Shown: positions 1 through 7,138 of the stretch, piece after piece
Position numbering within the stretch: the stretch's first letter is position 1
Layout of the letters: each line of letters starts with the position of its first letter
Assembly (NCBI GenBank): GCA_002167365.1
Contig: NHCU01000009.1
Location: 1 to 11,220 of the forward strand
Length of the DNA: 11,220 bases
Source of the DNA: Betaproteobacteria bacterium TMED41
Lineage (GTDB): Bacteria > Pseudomonadota > Gammaproteobacteria > Burkholderiales > Burkholderiaceae_A
Direction of reading: 5' to 3'
The notes under the pieces: generated by a model
Told to the model about the DNA's origin: nothing
Database searches by the model: none
The model's input: the letters and a program-made list of their open reading frames with translations, nothing else
Made by a program: the position numbers and the translations under genes

Positions 1-286
1 CCATGGGTAAAATACTCAGCCAGTCCAGGCCTTTTCTAAAAGGTATTTCGTAAAATGATAGTATCCATGCCGAAGGTATAGATGCGAGCAAAGAAACAAC
101 CAGAGTTCCCAGACACAAAACAATAGTGTTGATTGTATAATTATACAAAACAGTATTATTTAAGTTAATTATCGTAGAGGAATCTCCGAAAACATTAACT
201 GCCAAAGCAATCATTCCCAAGGTCGGCATTAAAATTACAAGAGAAGCAACCATTAGAGAAAACCTGTAAAAGTAGGTTAATCCCAT
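1..286 (-). CDS. Iron(III) ABC transporter permease, FbpB-like, N-terminal part only
   Basis: Translation of the minus strand from the ATG at 286 gives about 95 residues, open to the left edge, so the gene is cut by the window. Two hydrophobic stretches are visible: residues about 11-33 (MVASLVILMPTLGMIALAV) and about 58-80 (INTIVLCLGTLVVSLLASI). They are followed by AWILSFYEIPFRKGLDWL and an ILPM motif. This order (first helix, periplasmic loop, 'NT.vL' helix, then a basic 'W.l..y.fP.R..ldwl..LP' segment) is the N-terminal pattern of the two-module FbpB/ThiP-type permeases of ferric-iron importers, normally around 500-550 residues. A second in-frame ATG lies at 253, with AGG about 10 bases before it, and could be the true start. 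It is divergent from an FbpC-like ATPase and shares its Fur-box intergenic region, so the two probably form one importer. No periplasmic binding protein gene is in view. Confidence 0.8.
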   Translation of the reverse strand, partial: MGLTYFYRFSLMVASLVILMPTLGMIALAVNVFGDSSTIINLNNTVLYNYTINTIVLCLGTLVVSLLASIPSAWILSFYEIPFRKGLDWLSILPM

Positions 287-351
287 AACTAAAATAAAAG
301 AAGGTTAAAAAAATTTTTGTTATTCAAAATAATCCTAAATTAAAACATAAA

Positions 352-366
352 TGAGAATTATAATCA
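352..366. promoter_or_regulatory. Candidate Fur box between divergent iron-transport genes
   Basis: TGAGAATTATAATCA matches the 7-1-7 Fur consensus TGATAATnATTATCA at 12 of 14 defined positions, and it sits in a larger AAATGA...TCATTT inverted repeat (350-369 area). It lies between the divergent permease and ATPase genes and overlaps candidate -10 elements on both strands. Iron-dependent repression of both genes is the natural inference. No binding data are available here. Confidence 0.7.
359..364 (+). promoter_or_regulatory. Candidate -10 element for a leaderless ATPase transcript
   Basis: A perfect TATAAT lies here, ending six bases before the ATG at 371, which would put transcription initiation at or within a base of the start codon. 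No Shine-Dalgarno sequence precedes the ATG, consistent with leaderless translation. No good -35 was found at the usual distance. On the opposite strand a second TATAAT occupies 362-357, offset by two bases, and could serve the permease. Confidence 0.45.
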
Positions 367-370
367 TTTA

Positions 371-1495
371 ATGAGTTCTATTCTTAAAATACAAAATGTA
401 TCTTTGACATATTCATCAAAGAATTCTGTCAAATCTTTGCCAATAAATGCAATATCTGATGTGAATTTAAATCTTAATTACGGTGAAATAGGATGCATAT
501 TGGGACCTTCGGGTTGCGGAAAAACAAGTTTACTGAGAATTATCGCTGGTTTTTTAGAACCACAACAAGGAAAAATCACCATTGGTGAAAAAGTTGTTTA
601 TGATGCCTCAAACACAATTAAAATGCTTTCGCCCGATAAAAGAAAAATCGGAATGGTGTTTCAAGATTACGCCTTGTTTCCTCATTTAAATGTTGAAAAC
701 AATATTCTGTTTGCATTAACAAAAGGATTACCCTCTAGAGCTACAAATATAGAAAAAACCAAATGCGATGAAATGCTTGAAATAACTGGAATGAGCAAGA
801 ACCGAAAGAACTTTATTCACCAACTCTCTGGTGGCCAACAACAAAGGGTTGCCTTAGCCAGAGCATTGGCTCCAGCTCCAGATCTTTTGCTGTTAGACGA
901 ACCGTTTTCAAGTTTAGATCCAAATTTGAGATCTGATTTATGTCAAGAGGTTTTGAATATATTGAAAATTACTAAAACAACAGCCTTAGTGGTCACCCAC
1001 GACCAACAAGAAGCATTTTCAATAGCTGAAAAAATTGGAGTTATTTTTTCTGGTTCTTTGGTTCAATGGTGTTCTCCATACGATTTATATCACAAACCTA
1101 AAACAGCTGAAATTGCTAAATTCATTGGTGAAGGTGCATTTATAACTGGTGTCAAGTCTAAAAGTTCTATTCTTACATCTCTTGGCTCTTTTTGTTTAAA
1201 AGACTGTGTGCGGGAGATAACTACAAAAAGTGAGATCGTCAGAGTACTCTTGAGACCTGATGATATTATTCATGATGACGCAAGTTCATTAGAAGCCAAA
1301 GTTTTAAAAAAAGATTTTAGAGGATCAGACTTTTTATACACTCTTGAACTAGCTAATGGAGAAAAAGTTTTGTCTTTGGTTCCTAGCCATCATGACCATC
1401 CAATAAACAAACCAATTGGAATTAAATTAGAGGTTGATCATGTGGTTACATTTTCTGCAGAGGAGGTTGCAGAAACATTTACAAACAGTGCTTGA
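371..1495 (+). CDS. Iron(III) ABC transporter ATP-binding protein, FbpC-like
   Basis: This is the cytoplasmic ATPase of an importer, 374 residues, the usual size for the FbpC/PotA-like group. Walker A is GPSGCGKT (45-52), the Q-loop is Q98 in MVFQDYALFPHL, the signature is LSGGQQQRVALARAL (152-166), Walker B is LLLLDEP (172-178), the D-loop is SLD (181-183) and the H-loop is H210. Residues from about 285 onward resemble a TOBE-type C-terminal domain. The start is the first ATG in frame, with no ribosome binding site but with a -10 element and Fur box immediately before it. The divergent permease fragment of FbpB type and the Fur box point to ferric iron rather than polyamine, sulfate or thiamine as substrate; the ATPase sequence alone would not decide this. 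The gene ends 22 bases from the convergent fdhD stop. Confidence 0.88.
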   Translation: MSSILKIQNVSLTYSSKNSVKSLPINAISDVNLNLNYGEIGCILGPSGCGKTSLLRIIAGFLEPQQGKITIGEKVVYDASNTIKMLSPDKRKIGMVFQDYALFPHLNVENNILFALTKGLPSRATNIEKTKCDEMLEITGMSKNRKNFIHQLSGGQQQRVALARALAPAPDLLLLDEPFSSLDPNLRSDLCQEVLNILKITKTTALVVTHDQQEAFSIAEKIGVIFSGSLVQWCSPYDLYHKPKTAEIAKFIGEGAFITGVKSKSSILTSLGSFCLKDCVREITTKSEIVRVLLRPDDIIHDDASSLEAKVLKKDFRGSDFLYTLELANGEKVLSLVPSHHDHPINKPIGIKLEVDHVVTFSAEEVAETFTNSA

Positions 1496-1517
1496 ATATT
1501 ATCTTTAGAAGTTTTAT

Positions 1518-2372
1518 CTATTTATATTCATCGTTGTATTCAGAAATAAATCGTTTAAATCCACTAAAGAGTAAAAAATGTTTGCCAGAGCAACGGCCGA
1601 ACAATGCTAAATTTACTTGTCTAGCCATTTTTACACCCATCTGAGTAACACCAGACCTGGATAATAAAAAAGGGATGCCCATTTGCGCTCCTTTTATAAC
1701 CATTTCAGATGTGAGCCTGCCAGTTGTATAAAAAACCAAGTTTTCACCTTTAAGCCTTTCAAGCCACATCATTCCAGCAATTGAATCAACCGCATTATGT
1801 CTTCCAACGTCCTCGACAAAAAGAATCATTTTGCTCTGTTCAAATAATGCACACCCATGCACTGAACCAGCTTTTTTATACACAGATTCGTGCTTTCTAA
1901 TTACATCAACAATTGAAATTAATGTACTTTGCTTTAACTTTGCAGAGGCCGATAACTTTAATCTATCAAAGTCCTCTTCGATATCACCAAAAATAGTACC
2001 TTGACCACAGCCAGTTGTAACTGTTTTTTTTTCAATTTTTTCTGTTATAGATCTTGAATCTAGATCTTTAATTACTACAGCTGCTGAATTGATATCCCAA
2101 TCAACTTGTATTGAATCTACCTGGGTTATTTTAGATACGATTCTTTGATTTCTTAAGTAGCCTAAAACTAAAGCCTCAGGCATTTCGCCTAAAGTCATTA
2201 AAGTCACAAGTTCAAATTTATTAACATAAATTGTTAATGGTCTTTCTGCAGGAATATAAGTTTTTTTTTGTCGGCCTTTCTCATCAATCACATCAATGGG
2301 AGCAATGAGATCAATCTTTGCATTGGTCATGGAAGGAATGTAGAAAACTTCATCTTCACTGTAATTGTTCAT
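1518..2372 (-). CDS. fdhD: Formate dehydrogenase accessory sulfurtransferase FdhD
   Basis: FdhD passes sulfur from the cysteine desulfurase IscS to the molybdenum cofactor of formate dehydrogenases, which need it for activity. At 284 residues this is normal family length. The conserved signature TTGCGQGTIFGD holds the reactive Cys122; this version has one cysteine, whereas E. coli FdhD has a CxxC, and the single-Cys CGQG form occurs in many proteobacteria. Further family blocks are SVHGCALF (170-177), VEDVGRHNAVD (186-196), FYTTGRLTSEM and GIPFLLSRSGVT. The start is ATG at 2372 with no clear Shine-Dalgarno sequence. The gene lies 47 bases downstream of mobA on the same strand, so cofactor assembly and sulfuration genes are probably co-transcribed. 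The formate dehydrogenase itself is not in the window. Confidence 0.93.
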   Translation of the reverse strand: MNNYSEDEVFYIPSMTNAKIDLIAPIDVIDEKGRQKKTYIPAERPLTIYVNKFELVTLMTLGEMPEALVLGYLRNQRIVSKITQVDSIQVDWDINSAAVVIKDLDSRSITEKIEKKTVTTGCGQGTIFGDIEEDFDRLKLSASAKLKQSTLISIVDVIRKHESVYKKAGSVHGCALFEQSKMILFVEDVGRHNAVDSIAGMMWLERLKGENLVFYTTGRLTSEMVIKGAQMGIPFLLSRSGVTQMGVKMARQVNLALFGRCSGKHFLLFSGFKRFISEYNDEYK

Positions 2373-2419
2373 TTTTTAAATCAAGAATTAGCCTTAGAGA
2401 ATTTGGAATGAAACATATA

Positions 2420-3004
2420 TTAAATCTTTTCCATATCTTCAAGTTTGTTTATATTTATGAAATCTTCAACATTTTTAAAAAGTACCTCAGTACAATTTAA
2501 TCGGTTAGTCCAATGATCTATTTTTCTTCCTCCTGAATCAAGAAAACAATCAAGGCTATCAATCAGGTCACTTTTAAGCAATAAAATTGCTGGATGTGTT
2601 CTTTTAATTCCTGCATTGTCAATAGTTACGGGCATAGCACAATCAGCATTCTCGTACAATAATTCTTTATACAATTTCTCACATACATCTAATGGAATTT
2701 TAGGTACATCACATGGAATTGCTATCAAATATGGAGTATCGCAATTGTATAAACCAGCTTGAATTCCAGCAAGAGGTCCTAGTCTTTGATCAGTAAAGTC
2801 TTGAATAACATGTTTACTTAAAGTCTGATAAATGTCGACATTTCTGTTTGTATTGATCATCAAACACCCAACTTGTGATTTTATACGGGCCAAAACGTAA
2901 CTAATTAAATATTGACTTTTGATTTTAACCAAACCCTTGTCAATACCACCCATCCTTCGAGCCTTACCACCAGCCAAAATTAAACCTGTAATATTCTTTT
3001 TCAC
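2420..3004 (-). CDS. mobA: Molybdenum cofactor guanylyltransferase MobA
   Basis: MobA transfers GMP from GTP to molybdopterin cofactor, giving the bis-MGD precursor used by DMSO-reductase-family enzymes including formate dehydrogenase. It has 194 residues, typical for the family. The nucleotide-binding signature is LAGGKARRMGGIDKG (10-24), followed by GPLAGI (76-81), the metal-binding IPCDVP with D99, and the THPAI block around 136-140. The start is GTG at 3004, giving a protein that begins five residues before the LILAGG strand, as expected; a preceding Shine-Dalgarno sequence is weak. Only four bases separate it from the stop of the Anbu gene upstream, so it is probably translated from the same message. 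The C-terminus is charged and short, with no fused MobB domain. Confidence 0.93.
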   Translation of the reverse strand: MKKNITGLILAGGKARRMGGIDKGLVKIKSQYLISYVLARIKSQVGCLMINTNRNVDIYQTLSKHVIQDFTDQRLGPLAGIQAGLYNCDTPYLIAIPCDVPKIPLDVCEKLYKELLYENADCAMPVTIDNAGIKRTHPAILLLKSDLIDSLDCFLDSGGRKIDHWTNRLNCTEVLFKNVEDFININKLEDMEKI

Positions 3005-3008
3005 ACGC

Positions 3009-3794
3009 TTATTTACTTATTTTTTTTTGAAGAAGTTGTTTGTTATAAGTATCACGGGAATGTCTTAGTTTTGAATTAGACCAGTCTATATCTTTTAAAT
3101 GATTAAAAGCCTCTCTTAAGTAGGAGCCCCAACTAGATCTAATCTCCTTAAAATAAGAATTTTCGTCTGTGATAGATAAATAGTTTGAAATGCCAAAATC
3201 ATTTTTTTCATACACTAATAAATCCAATGGTAACCCCACTGATATATTAGACCTCAGAGTTGAATCCATTGAAAGTAATGCACATTTTGCAGCAACGTTT
3301 AGATTCATATTTGGGTTTAAAACTCTGTCAAGTATTGGTTTTCCATATTTTGATTCACCTATTTGAAAATAAATACATTCTGTGCCTGCCTCAATAAAAT
3401 TTCCGGCAGAATATATTTTAAATAGTCTACATTCCTCATTTTTAATTTGTCCCCCTAAAATAAATGAACAATTGAACTCAACTCCCAAATCATTCATTGT
3501 CGGACTATCGCGTTTGTGAATTTTTTTAATTGCCTCACCAACCGTCTCTGCTACATCGAGTAATGATGATGCATTCCAAATTGATTCAGCTTGTTCCTTT
3601 CTAATTAATATCTGTCTTATGCTCTGACAAATGGCCAAGTTGCCCGAACTCATTAAAACAATAGTTCTATCTTCATCTTCATTAAATATTGTCATTTTTC
3701 GATAAGTTGAAACATCATCGACCCCAGCATTGGTTCTAGAGTCAGATAAGAAAACTAAACCTTCATCAAGCTTTATTGATATGCAGTAAGTCAT
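3009..3794 (-). CDS. Anbu, proteasome-like peptidase (ancestral beta subunit family)
   Basis: The 261-residue protein begins MTYCISIKLDEGLVFLSDSR and matches the Anbu branch of Ntn-hydrolases, relatives of proteasome beta subunits and HslV. After removal of the initiator Met, Thr1 becomes the nucleophile; Asp17 (in LSDSR) and Lys32 (in STYRKM) fall where the proteasome Asp17 and Lys33 pair is expected. Unlike many beta subunits there is no propeptide, since Thr directly follows Met. Family members form ring or open-helical oligomers in published structural work; peptidase activity and natural substrates remain poorly defined. The start is ATG at 3794 with a GAAGA about six bases before it. 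It is the last gene of the conserved ATP-grasp, alpha-E, transglutaminase, Anbu order, nine bases after the transglutaminase-like gene, and mobA follows after four bases. Confidence 0.9.
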   Translation of the reverse strand: MTYCISIKLDEGLVFLSDSRTNAGVDDVSTYRKMTIFNEDEDRTIVLMSSGNLAICQSIRQILIRKEQAESIWNASSLLDVAETVGEAIKKIHKRDSPTMNDLGVEFNCSFILGGQIKNEECRLFKIYSAGNFIEAGTECIYFQIGESKYGKPILDRVLNPNMNLNVAAKCALLSMDSTLRSNISVGLPLDLLVYEKNDFGISNYLSITDENSYFKEIRSSWGSYLREAFNHLKDIDWSNSKLRHSRDTYNKQLLQKKISK

Positions 3795-3803
3795 ATAAAA
3801 TCT

Positions 3804-4619
3804 TCAGTCCGTTACGCTAACTTTTACTTCCATGGTTTCCACACCACCACCCTGTCTAAAACCTCTAACTGGAGATGCATGCTCATAATCTAAGCCAACA
3901 GCAAGACTGAGGAACTGATCGTCAATTAATTTGAAATGGGTGACATCAATACCTAACCATTTATTCAACCATACCTCAACCCAGGCATGAGTTGCCTCGC
4001 TTGCTCTGGCTTGACCCCTTAGATAGCCACTTACATATCTTGCGGGAAGACCCAGTGACCTGCATGCTGAAAGCATAACATGTGCATGATCCTGACAAAC
4101 CCCAGCTTTTTTTTCCCAGGCCTCAGTAGCTGATGTTGCAACAGTAGTTGCACCTTTTGTGTAAATAACCTTTTCCTCTATAGCTCTGGCGAGTTGAATT
4201 AGATTCTTGATTGTAATGGACCTACAAGTTGCATGTGCTAATGAAACAATTTCATCATTTGGTGTAGTTAAATCAGTTTGACACTTAAAATAATCCAGTG
4301 GAATTCCAAAAGAATCTTTAAATATCTTACCCGTTTTTTTCCTCAGCAAATTACTTCTTATTTTCTTGAATTTAGTTAACTCAACCTCCCCAAAGATATC
4401 AATTGTAATTGTCTTAGTTGGTTTTGAAACAACTAAAACATGCATCATATTGCCCAGCGAATCCTCCTGTTTAAACAAATCAGCATTAGAATTGATGACC
4501 CACTTAATGATTCTTCTTTGAGTTTCTATACGGGGACTTAAAAAAATTCTCTGCACAGCATACCGAACAGGCTCTTCATATTTATATAGCGTATTATGTT
4601 TTACTAAAATTTTACTCAT
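3804..4619 (-). CDS. Transglutaminase-like cysteine protease-fold protein (Anbu cluster)
   Basis: It has 271 residues. The N-terminal 80 or so match the beta-rich bacterial transglutaminase N-terminal region (HNTLYKYEEPV, then FLSPR). The catalytic core follows, with Cys175 in AGVCQDHAHV, His211 in ATHAWVEVW and Asp225 in WLGIDVTH forming the expected triad, and the LGLPARYVSGYL strand at 189-200. This family can act as a peptidase or amidase or as a transamidating enzyme; which applies here cannot be told from sequence. No signal peptide is visible, so it should be cytoplasmic. The ATG start overlaps the alpha-E stop as ATGA, indicating translational coupling. Within the cluster it is a candidate for cleaving or attaching the product of the neighbouring ATP-grasp enzyme, a published proposal for this gene neighbourhood that has not been proven to my knowledge. 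Confidence 0.9.
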   Translation of the reverse strand: MSKILVKHNTLYKYEEPVRYAVQRIFLSPRIETQRRIIKWVINSNADLFKQEDSLGNMMHVLVVSKPTKTITIDIFGEVELTKFKKIRSNLLRKKTGKIFKDSFGIPLDYFKCQTDLTTPNDEIVSLAHATCRSITIKNLIQLARAIEEKVIYTKGATTVATSATEAWEKKAGVCQDHAHVMLSACRSLGLPARYVSGYLRGQARASEATHAWVEVWLNKWLGIDVTHFKLIDDQFLSLAVGLDYEHASPVRGFRQGGGVETMEVKVSVTD

Positions 4620-5689
4620 AAAAAATCTGTATTGTTGCCAGTAGAAAAAAAAGGGGTATTTTTCATTTTCTCAACTGCTAAGGGCAACAAAAATTCATCA
4701 CTAATTGTCCTAGCCAAAATGTCTACTTCTTTTAAAAAAAGTGTCAGAAACTCATGTATGTCAATGATAAATGGTTCATCAATTATAATATACTTTAATT
4801 CGGCTTCAAGCTTACCAGCAAGCCTTAAACTTTTACTTGAAGAGTTATTTTGTCTGGCTACCCTTGACAAGTTTTTTACAACACCAGAGATACAAACCAA
4901 AAGAGATCTAGGCATGTCATTTCTTTGAATCAATAATTCCGCTATTCTTTGCGGTGTTATTTCATCACTATATACCTTTCTGTAGATCTCAAATGCGGAC
5001 AAAGATCTTAGTACAGATGCCCAAAAATAATAATCTTTAGAATTACTTAGATTAATTTTTTTTTTGTTACTTTGATTTGAGCTTTTAGAAAAAAGATCTT
5101 CATCTTGGTACTTTTTCAATGCGAATTGAATAGGTCGAGCAACATACTTAACATCTAAAATCCTCGCTGTATTATCAGCTCGTTCAATAAACATACCTAG
5201 CTTAGTAAAATACAAGGACTCGCTTCTTGGCATAGTGGCTTCCGAAACACCTCTAAACAAATGTGACCTCTGTTTAACCCAATCAAAAGTTTTATCAGGG
5301 TCTTTTAACCATGATGTGTTCGAAAAAAGATTATTTGCATCCAACCAAGTAGTATTAACAGTTTCCCATAAATCTGTTGGCAATCCACCTCTGACTACCC
5401 TTGCATTTTCTCGAGCTAATTTTAGACAACAAACTATACTTGAGGAGTTATCAAGGTCATCAACCATGAACCTTAGGACTTCTTTTTTTTTATAAGAATT
5501 ATTTTTTTGTTTGAATAAAATTACTAATTCATACAGCTCGAGAAGAGCCTGCCATTGTCTTTCTGGAGAATAATCACTATGGGGTAACATTTCAGATTGT
5601 AATTGAACACTAAGGATTCTTGCTGTGTTTTCAGCCCTTTCAATATGGCGAGCCATCCAGTACAAATTATCTGCTGCTCGACTTAACAC
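4616..5689 (-). CDS. Alpha-E domain protein (Anbu cluster)
   Basis: This 357-residue, mostly helical protein of the alpha-E family (formerly DUF403) begins MLSRAADNLYWMARHIERAE, the characteristic opening. The helical motif recurs: ERAENTARIL at 17-26 and ERADNTARIL at 169-178, with a weaker copy LARENARVVRG near 91-101, so the fold contains internal repeats. Alpha-E proteins have no assigned chemistry and are found almost only beside circularly permuted ATP-grasp and transglutaminase-like genes, so a partner or adaptor role is inferred. The start is GTG at 5689 immediately after the TAA stop of the ATP-grasp gene, with no intervening base, and the stop overlaps the next start by four bases. 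Low-complexity Lys/Asn/Ser segments (61-69 and 203-218) coincide with A-runs in the DNA. Confidence 0.9.
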   Translation of the reverse strand: MLSRAADNLYWMARHIERAENTARILSVQLQSEMLPHSDYSPERQWQALLELYELVILFKQKNNSYKKKEVLRFMVDDLDNSSSIVCCLKLARENARVVRGGLPTDLWETVNTTWLDANNLFSNTSWLKDPDKTFDWVKQRSHLFRGVSEATMPRSESLYFTKLGMFIERADNTARILDVKYVARPIQFALKKYQDEDLFSKSSNQSNKKKINLSNSKDYYFWASVLRSLSAFEIYRKVYSDEITPQRIAELLIQRNDMPRSLLVCISGVVKNLSRVARQNNSSSKSLRLAGKLEAELKYIIIDEPFIIDIHEFLTLFLKEVDILARTISDEFLLPLAVEKMKNTPFFSTGNNTDFL

Positions 5690-7138
5690 TTATTTCACCA
5701 CCCATGTATCCTTAGTGCCGCCGCCTTGAGAAGAATTAACGACAATTGAACCTTCCTTTAAAGCAACCCTTGTTAAACCTCCCTGTACTATTGAGGTTTC
5801 TTCTCCGTTAAGAATAAATGGTCTCAAATCAACGTGTCGGGGCACAATTCTTTCATTGTTAAAAGTGGGACAAGTTGAGAGGGCAAGCATAGGCTGAGCA
5901 ATATATTTATTTGGGTTATTTGAGATTTTACTTTTAAACTCTGAAATTTGTTTTTTTGTTGATAGAGGACCAACTAACATGCCATACCCACCGGCTCCAT
6001 GGGTTTCCTTTACGACTAATTTATGTAAATTATTCAATACGTAATTTTTATGTCTAGGTGTACGACATAAGTAGGTTTTAACATTCTGTAAGATGGGTTC
6101 CTCTTTTAAATAAAATTTAATCATTTCAGTAACATAAGGGTATACAGCCTTATCATCAGCAACTCCACTGCCAATAGCATTTGAAATTGTCACTTTACCT
6201 TTCAAAATTACAGATAATAAACCCGGTACCCCTATTGTAGAATCAGAGCGAAAAAAAAGCGGGTCTAAATATTCATCGTCTATTCTTCTGTAGATGACAT
6301 CAACTCGTACAGGCCCAGCAGTTGTTTTCATAAATACTCGATCATCAGCAATAAACAAATCTTGACCTTCTACTAACTCCACTCCCATCTGTTGGGCTAA
6401 ATACGAATGTTCAAAGTATGCACTGTTAAAAATTCCTGGAGTAAGAACAACAATGACCGGCTCATCAACACCGATTGGAGCTAAGGCTCTAAGGTGTTTT
6501 AATAACAAATCTGGATAGTGTTCAATGGGTGAAACCGAATTAATTGCAAATATTTCTGGAAAAAGCCTCATCATGACTTTTCTATTCTCAATCATATAGG
6601 AGACCCCAGAGGGAACTCTCAAATTATCCTCTAAAACAAAAAAATCACCTCTTCCTGCTCTAATCAAATCAATACCACTAATAAGGGCGTAAATTTTTTT
6701 TGGTATTTTTAGTCCATGAACCTCTGGTCGATATTGACTACTCTGATACACAATTTCTGGGGGAATTATTCCAGCATTAATAATCATGCCCCTACCATAA
6801 ACATCGTTGGTAAATTCATTAAGTGCAGTAACTCTTTGAATCAGGCCTTTCTCGAGCCTGCTCCACTCCTTTTCAGAAATTATTCTTGGAATCAGATCAA
6901 AAGGAATCAGCCTTTCAGCACCCTCATCATCTCCATAAACGTTAAAAGTTATTCCTACTCTTCTGAATAAAAAATCAGCTTCTTTCTTTGCTTTTGTTAA
7001 TTCTGTGTATGTTTGATCAGACAGCCACGACCAGTATTTTGAACAATGAACTTTAGGAGAGGCATTATTAAGATTTTTTTCTCCGAAAAACTCGTCAGTA
7101 GATTTAATTTTTTTTTTACTAAGCAGAATTTGAACCAA
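5690..7138 (-). CDS. Circularly permuted ATP-grasp protein (Anbu cluster)
   Basis: It has 482 residues and belongs to the circularly permuted ATP-grasp family (formerly DUF404/DUF407), predicted to be an ATP-dependent carboxylate-amine ligase acting on peptides or amino acids. Motifs in order: NVYGDDEGAERLIPFD (66-81), VLEDNLRVPSGVSYM (168-182), VLTPGIFNSAYFEHS (231-245), YRRIDDEYLDPL (283-294), GSGVADDKAVYPY (323-335), VKETHGAGGYGM (376-387), PRHVDLRPF (433-441) and SSQGGGTKDTWV (469-480). The acidic and basic residues in these blocks form the likely ATP/Mg site. The most upstream start in frame is TTG at 7138, giving a 20-base overlap with the preceding gene; no ATG occurs before the conserved part, so the exact start is uncertain. 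A run of ten A residues lies at codons 8-11. The length is typical. Confidence 0.9.
   Translation of the reverse strand: MVQILLSKKKIKSTDEFFGEKNLNNASPKVHCSKYWSWLSDQTYTELTKAKKEADFLFRRVGITFNVYGDDEGAERLIPFDLIPRIISEKEWSRLEKGLIQRVTALNEFTNDVYGRGMIINAGIIPPEIVYQSSQYRPEVHGLKIPKKIYALISGIDLIRAGRGDFFVLEDNLRVPSGVSYMIENRKVMMRLFPEIFAINSVSPIEHYPDLLLKHLRALAPIGVDEPVIVVLTPGIFNSAYFEHSYLAQQMGVELVEGQDLFIADDRVFMKTTAGPVRVDVIYRRIDDEYLDPLFFRSDSTIGVPGLLSVILKGKVTISNAIGSGVADDKAVYPYVTEMIKFYLKEEPILQNVKTYLCRTPRHKNYVLNNLHKLVVKETHGAGGYGMLVGPLSTKKQISEFKSKISNNPNKYIAQPMLALSTCPTFNNERIVPRHVDLRPFILNGEETSIVQGGLTRVALKEGSIVVNSSQGGGTKDTWVVK

Noticed and set aside
371..1495. PotA or ThiQ assignment for the ATPase
   Set aside because: The core motifs are shared by these families, but the divergent FbpB-like permease and Fur box favour iron uptake.
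1494..1532. GAATAT...ATATTC inverted repeat between the convergent stops, considered as a shared terminator
   Set aside because: Only six base pairs, all but one A-T, with a long loop; too weak to call a terminator.
4632..4928. Plus-strand open frame opposite the alpha-E gene
   Set aside because: It lies wholly inside a well-supported gene on the other strand and shows no domain or signal; similar antisense frames at 2318-2500, 5235-5495, 6716-6970, 7046-7264, 8131-8448 and 9400-9609 were dropped for the same reason.
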